From assembly GCA_022571535.1 (NCBI GenBank), contig JACZXR010000196.1, forward strand, positions 1 to 5,333: a stretch of DNA of 5,333 nucleotides. The letters run 5' to 3'. The DNA is from Deltaproteobacteria bacterium. GTDB lineage: Bacteria > Desulfobacterota > Binatia > UBA9968 > CAXXLF01. The notes beneath the pieces are model-generated. The model saw only the letters and a list, made by a program, of their open reading frames with translations, was not told where the DNA came from and did not search any database. This document shows positions 1 to 5,163 of the stretch, in pieces. The first letter of the stretch is position 1; every line of letters begins with the position of its first letter. The translations under genes and the position numbers were made by a program.

Positions 1-381
1 CAGGTGCAGCACATGTCCACCGCCGACCGCATAGCCAGATACCATGGCGATGATCGGCTTCGGACACGTCCGCATCTGCCTCTGAAAATCGAGCACGTTC
101 AGTTGCTGCATCTGATGCTCGTCCCTGTAGCCAGCCTCACCTCGGATTTTCTGATCACCACCCGAGCAGAACGCCTCTTCGCCTTCACCGGTTAAGATGA
201 TTACTCCGATCTGTTCGTCCTTTCTGGCGTCATCAAGCGCCCGACACATCTCGTCCACCGTGAGCGGGCGAAAAGCATTGCGAACCCTGGGGCGGTTAAT
301 GGTGATCTTCGCAATTCCTTCGGTCTTGTGGAATTTGATGTCCGTGAACTTTCCTGCTTCGATCCAATTGATTTTCTCCAT
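1..381 (-). CDS. menB: 1,4-dihydroxy-2-naphthoyl-CoA synthase MenB, N-terminal part (cut by window edge)
   Basis: MenB is a cytoplasmic crotonase-fold enzyme that closes the second ring of o-succinylbenzoyl-CoA (Dieckmann-type) to give 1,4-dihydroxy-2-naphthoyl-CoA in menaquinone synthesis. The first 127 codons are present, of about 270-300 usual for the family; the rest lies beyond base 1. The translation starts MEKINWIEAG and is MenB-like throughout: RNAFRPLT (35-41 region), the oxyanion-hole segment FCSGGDQKIRG (71-81), the flexible-loop Tyr85, LNVLDFQRQMRTCPKP (94-109) and GYAVGGGHVLHL (116-127). By comparison with E. coli MenB, Lys78 and Arg80 match the CoA/substrate-contacting pair and Tyr85 the catalytic loop tyrosine. 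The residue that separates bicarbonate-dependent from Asp-containing MenB lies outside the window. The ATG at 381 follows the menH stop after 3 bases and has a good Shine-Dalgarno sequence. No frame damage is visible. Confidence 0.97.
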   Translation of the reverse strand, partial: MEKINWIEAGKFTDIKFHKTEGIAKITINRPRVRNAFRPLTVDEMCRALDDARKDEQIGVIILTGEGEEAFCSGGDQKIRGEAGYRDEHQMQQLNVLDFQRQMRTCPKPIIAMVSGYAVGGGHVLHL

Positions 382-384
382 GGC

Positions 385-390
385 TCACCT
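385..390 (-). promoter_or_regulatory. Shine-Dalgarno of menB, overlapping the menH stop codon
   Basis: On the minus strand AGGTGA precedes the menB ATG, with 6 bases between AGG and the start codon. The last three bases of this element are the menH TGA stop. A ribosome ending menH is therefore placed on the menB initiation site, which fits translational coupling and fixes the menB start. Confidence 0.75.
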
Positions 391-1194
391 ATTTCTGTCT
401 GTTAAAAATTTCCTCAATGCCAGGACATACTCGCCGGCATCTTCGGAGTGGATGTTGTGGCCTGTGTCTGGTACTAGCTCGAGACGGGCCTTGGGACACA
501 AGGATTTCATTTCTTGGGCGATTCTCTTATACCTCAGATCCATCTCTCCAACCAGGATGAGCAGAGGGGTCTCGAGGTGAGGCAGGTCCTGCCAGAGGGC
601 GGGCTGATCTCCTGGCCCCATCCCCCGTAGCGACTTTGCCAGCTCCACAGGATCGTTTTTCCTCCTTCTCTCCAGTATCTGCTCGAAAAGAACCGGGTCA
701 CGTTTCAATGACTCGAACAAGGGTTGCTTATACCATGAACGGAGAAAGGATTCGAAATCGCTGTTCTCCAGCTCGTGGGCCCGTTTCTCGTCCAGCGCCC
801 TGCGCACATCACGCTCGACTGCGCTTTGAATTCCCGGTGAGCCGGATTCCATCACCAATGCCGAACATCGATCGGTGTAGTGGATGGCCATGTGGAGCGC
901 CAGCCGACTTCCCATGGAGTAGCCGATCAGGGTACAACTCTGGATCCTTTTTTCATTCATCATCGCAGTAACCATACGGGCAGCACCCGTCATGGTATAC
1001 GCCTCGGGGTCAGGGCATCTCCCCGTCCTACCGTGTCCGGGGAGGTCGAGGGCGAGGCAGTGGTAGTCGGTCTGTAGCAGTTCAATGGTTTCCTTCCAAT
1101 CCAGCTGAGAACCCATAAAGCCGTGGAGAAAGAGGAGTGCCGGATTTTGGGGATTACCCGACGCGGCATAATGGAGTCGAGAGTTTTCGGCCAC
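385..1194 (-). CDS. menH: 2-succinyl-6-hydroxy-2,4-cyclohexadiene-1-carboxylate synthase MenH
   Basis: MenH is a cytoplasmic alpha/beta-hydrolase-fold lyase. It removes pyruvate from the MenD product SEPHCHC to give SHCHC. The 269-residue length fits the family (about 250-275). Visible parts are HGFMGS (24-29, oxyanion-hole region), DLPGHGRTG (50-58), the nucleophile elbow GYSMGSR (91-97) with Ser93, the acid Asp219 in GEMDLR, and His246 in GHNIH. Arg97 after the elbow, ESGSPG (116-121) and WYKQPLF (154-160) match features that separate MenH from generic esterases. The start is GTG at 1194. Upstream in the same frame there are only two codons before the menD stop, so no earlier start is possible. 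There is no clear Shine-Dalgarno sequence, and the 6-base gap to menD suggests translation depends on coupling to menD. The stop codon is part of the menB ribosome-binding site. Confidence 0.95.
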   Translation of the reverse strand: MAENSRLHYAASGNPQNPALLFLHGFMGSQLDWKETIELLQTDYHCLALDLPGHGRTGRCPDPEAYTMTGAARMVTAMMNEKRIQSCTLIGYSMGSRLALHMAIHYTDRCSALVMESGSPGIQSAVERDVRRALDEKRAHELENSDFESFLRSWYKQPLFESLKRDPVLFEQILERRRKNDPVELAKSLRGMGPGDQPALWQDLPHLETPLLILVGEMDLRYKRIAQEMKSLCPKARLELVPDTGHNIHSEDAGEYVLALRKFLTDRNR

Positions 1195-1200
1195 GATAGG

Positions 1201-2964
1201 TCAGGTGCGGTTCAGGTTGGATGTGATGGTCTCAAGCAGTTTTACGTGGAGATCGTAGTTTTCGTTGCGACCTGTCGTGATTTCGATGAGGGTAGATTGA
1301 CCGCTTTGATTTGCCCCACGATAAGATTCTATAAAGGCCTCTTTGGTTCGAGGATGCGCGTAATCCACTCCGAACATACTTGCCGCGCCTTCAAAGGTGA
1401 GATTATGGGGTGTTCCGAAATAGCGTTCAAAGACATCGGGGAATTGGGCGATGGGTAAAAATGAGAAGATTCCACCTCCGTTGTTGTTCAAGACTACAAT
1501 GATCACGGGGACGTCGATTGAACGGAGGAGATATAGAGAGTTCATATCGTGTAAGAGGGCGAGGTCCCCGATCAGAAGCGTGACAGGTCTCTTCAGCCCC
1601 TGGGCAAAACCCGTTGCCGTGGCCAGGACACCGTCGATACCGCTGGTCCCTCTGTTGCATGCCACAAAAACTGTAGACCCGTTCGCTGCCGCAAAGGTAT
1701 CCGCGTCCCTCACGGGCATGCTCGCGGCCAGAAACATTCCCTCATCGGGTTGCAACATTTGGGAGACCAACCATGCCACGAGAGGCTCGCTCAGGCCTCC
1801 GTTTTCCATGGTAAAGGCCCCTAGGGTCTGGGTTACTTGGTTCGAGGCCTTGCGCCATCGGGAGAGCCAGTCAGACTCATTTCTTGCCCTCAGGTGAGGT
1901 AGCAAGGATTCACAGAAATGGCTTATCTCTGCCTCGACTCTGAGGGTGACCCCGTGGAGCGGGTCCTGGCGGAACGGATGATCCTCAACGAGGATGTAAG
2001 GACAGGGCCGGCAACGTTTCAGGTAATCAAGAAGACGCTTCGAGATCAAGCGACCTCCGAGATGGAGCACGGCCTTCGGTTGGTTCTCTTCGGTGAAGCG
2101 GGAAGACGCCAGCATCGCGTCGAAATAGGGAATCATTGGACTTTGCGGGCTGCCTAGCCTGAGCCCTGAGGTAATGTCGGGAAGGGTTGGCCAGGCAAGC
2201 TTTTGAACCATCTTTTGGACGGACCTGCTCTGTGTCAGGTCTCTCAGGGAGCCTATGACAACGAGTCCCTGCTGGACATCGTTAAGCGTGGAGGCCAGTT
2301 GGTGAAGAGGCTGGACCTTTGGACCTGTGCTGGGAAGGGCATATTCCGTATAGGGCTCTACCCCGCTTCGCCAGCTCTCGAGAGAGGATAGGTAGCCTGT
2401 GTAATCCTCGCCGTGCGAAACCGGGGCAAGGGGCTCGCGGTACATGCAGTTGATATGAACCGGACCTTGCGGCGATCTCTGTGCTCTATAAACGGCCTGA
2501 TCGACTCCCGTGAGGATCACTTCAGGGTTGATCTGGGTGTTGGGGCAGGGAAGCTCCATTTGCCAGCGCACGTAGGGACCGAAAAATTTGCCTTGATCGA
2601 TGGTCTGATTCGCCCCCGTGTCTTGGAGCTCGGGTGGCCGGTCCCCCGTAACCAAGATCATAGGAACCCGGTCGACAGATGCCTCTACTACTGCAGGCCA
2701 GGTATTGGCCACGGCTGTCCCTGACGTGGTAATGAGAACGGCCGGTCGGCTAGTGGCCCGTGCGTAACCGAGGGCATGGAAGGCGGCGCCGCGCTCGTCA
2801 AAGTGGTATATGCTCGTTACGTTTGGATGGGCTGCGACCGCGGTGGTCAAAGGGGCGCATCGGGAGCCCGACGACAAGCAAAAGTAACGGATTCCTGTGC
2901 GTACCAATTCCTCGATGAGGAGACGACCCCACAGGCTGTTCAAGTTTGGTGCGTCGGCATTCAT
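1201..2964 (-). CDS. menD: 2-succinyl-5-enolpyruvyl-6-hydroxy-3-cyclohexene-1-carboxylate synthase MenD
   Basis: MenD is a thiamine-diphosphate- and metal-dependent enzyme. It decarboxylates 2-oxoglutarate and adds the resulting succinyl semialdehyde carbanion to isochorismate with a Stetter-like 1,4-addition. The 587 residues are slightly more than the 556 of E. coli MenD. The N-terminal pyrimidine-binding domain has SSGSR (31-35), HFDERG (54-59) with catalytic Glu57, ITTSGTAVAN (78-87) and GDRPPELQDTGANQTIDQ (107-124), including Arg109 and Gln120 that match substrate-site residues. The C-terminal diphosphate-binding domain has ASMPVRD (414-420), NRGTSGIDG (437-445), GDL (466-468) and NNNGGGIFSFLP (493-504), the ThDP/metal motif. 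ATG at 2964 is the only usable start, because an in-frame stop lies about 40 bases upstream. The initiation region is odd: no normal Shine-Dalgarno sequence, only GGGG about 11 bases upstream, inside two possible RNA structures. The reading frame is intact throughout. Confidence 0.97.
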   Translation of the reverse strand: MNADAPNLNSLWGRLLIEELVRTGIRYFCLSSGSRCAPLTTAVAAHPNVTSIYHFDERGAAFHALGYARATSRPAVLITTSGTAVANTWPAVVEASVDRVPMILVTGDRPPELQDTGANQTIDQGKFFGPYVRWQMELPCPNTQINPEVILTGVDQAVYRAQRSPQGPVHINCMYREPLAPVSHGEDYTGYLSSLESWRSGVEPYTEYALPSTGPKVQPLHQLASTLNDVQQGLVVIGSLRDLTQSRSVQKMVQKLAWPTLPDITSGLRLGSPQSPMIPYFDAMLASSRFTEENQPKAVLHLGGRLISKRLLDYLKRCRPCPYILVEDHPFRQDPLHGVTLRVEAEISHFCESLLPHLRARNESDWLSRWRKASNQVTQTLGAFTMENGGLSEPLVAWLVSQMLQPDEGMFLAASMPVRDADTFAAANGSTVFVACNRGTSGIDGVLATATGFAQGLKRPVTLLIGDLALLHDMNSLYLLRSIDVPVIIVVLNNNGGGIFSFLPIAQFPDVFERYFGTPHNLTFEGAASMFGVDYAHPRTKEAFIESYRGANQSGQSTLIEITTGRNENYDLHVKLLETITSNLNRT

Positions 2965-2978
2965 GGGTTGGTCAACCC
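2965..2978. repeat. Short inverted repeat touching the menD start codon
   Basis: The sequence gggttg-gt-caaccc lies immediately upstream of the menD ATG. In RNA it could fold as a 5-bp stem with a four-base GACC loop, ending right at the start codon and taking in part of the G-run that is the only Shine-Dalgarno candidate. It shares bases 2971-2978 with the long-range repeat, so the two folds exclude each other. The repeat is seen directly; the function is inferred. Confidence 0.6.
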
Positions 2979-3116
2979 CGATCCGACAAAAACAGTGAGG
3001 CCATTATAAGTTGGTAACAGGGGAATTCCTGATTCATGGCACAAACACTCTTCACTACGATTCGATGCTCGTCAGGATCGATTTCTTGGGCTGATTAATG
3101 TCGGATCGGGGTCAAC
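2971..3116. repeat. Long-range inverted repeat joining the menF 3' end to the menD leader
   Basis: Arm one is at 2971-2988 (gtcaaccccgatccgaca) and arm two at 3099-3116 (tgtcggatcggggtcaac). Positions 2975-2988 and 3099-3112 are perfect reverse complements (14 bp). In minus-strand RNA the four outer positions add G-C, U-A, U-G and G-U pairs, giving 18 continuous pairs around a 110-base loop. Arm two is inside the last codons of menF (L-T-P-I-R-H). Arm one covers positions -7 to -24 from the menD start, including its only Shine-Dalgarno candidate. A hairpin that menF translation would open is a reasonable inference; a DNA operator role cannot be excluded. Confidence 0.7.
3003..3008 (-). promoter_or_regulatory. 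Candidate -10 element of an internal menD promoter
   Basis: The minus strand reads TATAAT here, a perfect match to the sigma-70-type -10 consensus, in the 130-base gap between menF and menD. No convincing -35 hexamer is found 16-19 bases upstream, and there is no TGn extension. Transcription would start near 2996 and give a leader of about 32 bases before the menD ATG. Such a transcript would lack the menF-side arm of the long inverted repeat. A chance match is possible. Confidence 0.3.
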
Positions 3117-4495
3117 ACTTTTATAAAGTCGCCGATTTTGTTTTCAATTTCGTTCCACTCCTCATCGGCAGTGGATCCCTCCACGATTCCCGCTCCAGAA
3201 TAAAGATACAATTTTGATCCCTCAACCAACCCGGATCGAATCGCGACCGCAAATTCGGTCGTATCATGGCTCACCCAGCCGATTGGCCCCGCGTACCATC
3301 CTCTGTCAAAAGGCTCTAGCCTATCGATTTCTTCAAGGGCAGCGCTAGTAGGGTAGCCCCCCACTGCAGGTGTTGGCTGAAGATGGTGAAGGATATCTGC
3401 ATCCGAGACGCCGTTGCCCAGAGTTCCTTCTAAATACGAAGCCAGATGTTGACATTGCGCGAGTCTCAAAATGGATATTTCATCACCAATCGCCAGTCTT
3501 TGGCAGAGGGGTGTCAAAGTCTCCCTGATGCCTTGTACGACGAAGCGGTGCTCCCTTAGATCCTTATCACTGTGCAAGAGATCCTGACTCAGTTCTTCGT
3601 CTGCCTTCCTGGTGGCCCCCCTGGGACGGGTGCCCGCAATAGCCTCGCTTTGAATCAGCGTGCCCTGGCGCATATAGAGTCTCTCCGGAGTTGCTCCGAT
3701 AAAGGCGACTCCCGGCTCCGGGTTGTAACAGAAATGGAAACACTCAGGCATGGCTAATGTTAATCTTTGGAGTATGGCAAGTGGGTTTAGATCGTGATTG
3801 AATTCAAAATAAGATTTTCTAGCGAGCACGATTTTTTGGACTGCCCCGTGATCGAGCAATTGGATCGCGGACTCCACGTTTTGTCTCCAGCCGGCTTCGT
3901 CCGGATCATCTCGGCGCCCTAGCATTGCGGGGATCCTCCATTCCCCCTTCTCTGGCGGGAAGGTTATATCATCGAGCTCGGAAAGAATCTCAGATAAAGG
4001 AAGGGGCCGGTCACGGTGATAAACCAGATTGCAAACCAGGGTACTTTCCTCGTTGTGGTTGTACAGTTCGAAACGGGGAAGGACAAACCGACAGGCTCCA
4101 AACACCTTCCACCCGGGGTCGGCAAGCTGGTGGTTACTGAAGCGAATGCCACCATAGTAGCGGACCTCAGGGTCGGCTCCAGCGAGACCGTCATTTAGCC
4201 TGCTAAACAGTTCTCTATAACTGAACGGTTGATCAATGCCTACGGTCTCTGCCTGCCCAATACCGGCCATCTCGAACTGTTTATTTCGATCTGCCCAGTA
4301 AACTTTCACCTGGGCCTTCTGGGCGTCTAGCCAGGATAGAGCATCGGTCCTTGCCATCTTAACCTGAATACGAAGAACTCCTCTAACGCATGAACCTGAC
4401 TGCCCGGCGAGTGTGGGTTCGGTAACACGAGCTATCCGTTGAGCCAAGGAGCGCCTGGCCTGATCTATGCTTTCTATGGTCCCCAGCCTATCCAC
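3095..4495 (-). CDS. menF: Isochorismate synthase MenF
   Basis: MenF is a Mg-dependent cytoplasmic enzyme that converts chorismate to isochorismate, the committed step towards menaquinone. The 466-residue protein has a variable N-terminal half and a C-terminal chorismate-binding domain from about residue 200. Seen motifs are VQKIVLAR (219-226) with Lys221 in the general-base position, FIGATPERL (265-273) with Glu271 in the general-acid position, SEAIAGTRPRG (283-293), REHRFVV (314-320), QPTPAVGGYPT (373-383), and GAGIVEGS followed by EEWNEIENK (435-453), which carries metal-site acids. The EAIAGT sequence lacks the lysine of the PabB PIKAGT motif, which argues against aminodeoxychorismate synthase; the men neighbours settle the role as MenF rather than EntC or a salicylate synthase. 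The start is GTG at 4495, with AGAAGG about 12 bases upstream. Residues before Met47 look family-like, so the internal ATG is less likely. The final codons form one arm of the long inverted repeat. Confidence 0.94.
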   Translation of the reverse strand: MDRLGTIESIDQARRSLAQRIARVTEPTLAGQSGSCVRGVLRIQVKMARTDALSWLDAQKAQVKVYWADRNKQFEMAGIGQAETVGIDQPFSYRELFSRLNDGLAGADPEVRYYGGIRFSNHQLADPGWKVFGACRFVLPRFELYNHNEESTLVCNLVYHRDRPLPLSEILSELDDITFPPEKGEWRIPAMLGRRDDPDEAGWRQNVESAIQLLDHGAVQKIVLARKSYFEFNHDLNPLAILQRLTLAMPECFHFCYNPEPGVAFIGATPERLYMRQGTLIQSEAIAGTRPRGATRKADEELSQDLLHSDKDLREHRFVVQGIRETLTPLCQRLAIGDEISILRLAQCQHLASYLEGTLGNGVSDADILHHLQPTPAVGGYPTSAALEEIDRLEPFDRGWYAGPIGWVSHDTTEFAVAIRSGLVEGSKLYLYSGAGIVEGSTADEEWNEIENKIGDFIKVLTPIRH

Positions 4496-4513
4496 CGTGA
4501 AACGAGGCCTTCT

Positions 4514-4556
4514 ATTACAGCCTTTTATTTCCTATCATGCAATCGAAGAACTTCAA
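4514..4556 (-). promoter_or_regulatory. Candidate promoter region of the menFDHB operon
   Basis: Two overlapping candidates are visible on the minus strand in the coxG-menF gap. One is TTGAAG (4556-4551), 16 bases, then TAGGAA (4534-4529) with a TGn extension; it would start transcription near 4522 and keep the AGAAGG ribosome site (4513-4508). The other is TTGCAT (4542-4537), 17 bases, then TGTAAT (4519-4514); it matches the -10 consensus better but would start inside the leader and leave menF almost leaderless. Neither is strong. The menF genes may also be reached by read-through from coxG, since no terminator is apparent. Confidence 0.3.
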
Positions 4557-4575
4557 GCAGGGCAACGGAATCCAT

Positions 4576-4589
4576 CTAGCGGCCGCTAG
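4576..4589. repeat. Perfect 14-bp palindrome in the coxG-menF gap
   Basis: The sequence ctagcggccgctag is its own reverse complement. It lies about 80 bases upstream of the menF start and just upstream of the candidate promoter elements, where an operator or activator site could sit. It contains the 8-base NotI site, flanked on both sides by CTAG. There is no following T-run, so it is not a standard terminator. Its role is unknown. Confidence 0.6.
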
Positions 4590-4710
4590 TTATTTCACGT
4601 TGTCTGTTCGTGGGTGCGCAGCGTCAACGACAGGGTAAGTCGATTGTCCGATTGTAGCGAAAGCGAGACAAAGTTCGCTCAACAACCGGCAAGGGAATTG
4701 CTCTTCCGCC

Positions 4711-5163
4711 CTAATTCGCCACCAGTTGCTTTTTGATGTTTTCTACGAACTCCTTGAGCATCCCTTCCGATTTCTTGCGAATGATGGGCTGTCCGAACTC
4801 ACCGATCTTTCCCAGGATGTTCACGTCGGTTTCCACCAAGAGCTCGGTCTCGGTGGCACTGATCTCTTTGAGCTCCATGCTGGTTTTGCCCCTGACGGCA
4901 CCAGCGGCCCTGCGGTCGCTCGCCTCGGCCCGCATCGTCGCACGGTAGTTCTCGTGGTCGCGCTGTTCCATGATAATCTTTCCCTGCAGGGTGAGGGAGA
5001 TCGGGCCCACACGAACCTTCAGGGTCCCCTCGTAGGTGTCGTTGTCGATCTGGTCCACCTTTTCCACTCCGGGAAGCGACTGGGCTACCTTGGGGATATC
5101 CATGAGAAAATCCCACAGGGGCTCACGGGCGACCGGAACCATCACACGTTGGCTGAATTTCAT
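4711..5163 (-). CDS. coxG: CoxG family protein (SRPBCC/START-like fold), carbon monoxide dehydrogenase subunit G homologue
   Basis: The 150-residue protein matches the CoxG branch of the SRPBCC superfamily, helix-grip proteins with a hydrophobic cavity. CoxG-like features are FSQRVMVPVAREPLWDFLMD (3-22), QSLPGVEKV (28-36), KVRVGPISLTLQGK (49-62), the Gly/Ala-rich ASDRRAAGAVRGK (81-93) and the amphipathic C-terminal helix EGMLKEFVENIKKQL (133-147). CoxG proteins associate with molybdenum CO dehydrogenases and relatives. They were described as membrane-anchoring, and more recent work on a mycobacterial enzyme proposes that they shuttle menaquinone. No signal peptide is seen. Unlike some CoxG proteins of about 200 residues, there is no extended C-terminal linker or hydrophobic tail. 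ATG at 5163 has a very strong Shine-Dalgarno sequence and overlaps the upstream stop codon, so it belongs to the molybdoenzyme operon. The substrate of that enzyme (CO, a purine or an aromatic) cannot be told from this window. Confidence 0.88.
   Translation of the reverse strand: MKFSQRVMVPVAREPLWDFLMDIPKVAQSLPGVEKVDQIDNDTYEGTLKVRVGPISLTLQGKIIMEQRDHENYRATMRAEASDRRAAGAVRGKTSMELKEISATETELLVETDVNILGKIGEFGQPIIRKKSEGMLKEFVENIKKQLVAN

Noticed and set aside
197..580. 127-codon plus-strand open frame across menB and menH
   Set aside because: It runs antisense across two well-supported genes and their junction, and its translation matches nothing recognisable.
1451..1897. 148-codon plus-strand open frame inside menD
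   Set aside because: It is antisense to the ThDP-binding half of menD, where the minus-strand frame carries all the expected motifs. It is a shadow of menD codon use.
4355..4357. Internal ATG (Met47) as the true menF start
   Set aside because: Residues 20-46 look like the normal family N-terminus leading into the DALSWL segment, so starting at Met47 would remove homologous sequence.
3095..4495. menF as anthranilate synthase, aminodeoxychorismate synthase or salicylate synthase
   Set aside because: The general-base lysine at 221 argues against anthranilate synthase, and the EAIAGT motif lacks the PabB lysine. Salicylate synthase shares much of the active site, so that alternative is rejected on the menD-menH-menB context.
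4525..4575. 16-codon minus-strand open frame (begins MDSVALLEVL) upstream of menF, a possible leader peptide
   Set aside because: It has no Shine-Dalgarno sequence, no run of codons for an amino acid tied to chorismate metabolism, and no following terminator-like stem. Open frames this short arise by chance.
4576..4589. NotI-containing palindrome as a cloning-vector or linker junction
   Set aside because: The flanking bases show no recognised vector sequence, and the genes on both sides continue in the same strand and style. An artefact cannot be fully excluded without reads.
4656..4679. Stem after coxG as a rho-independent terminator
   Set aside because: The stem is only 5-6 bp and in the coxG transcription direction it is followed by ACAATCGG, not a T-run.
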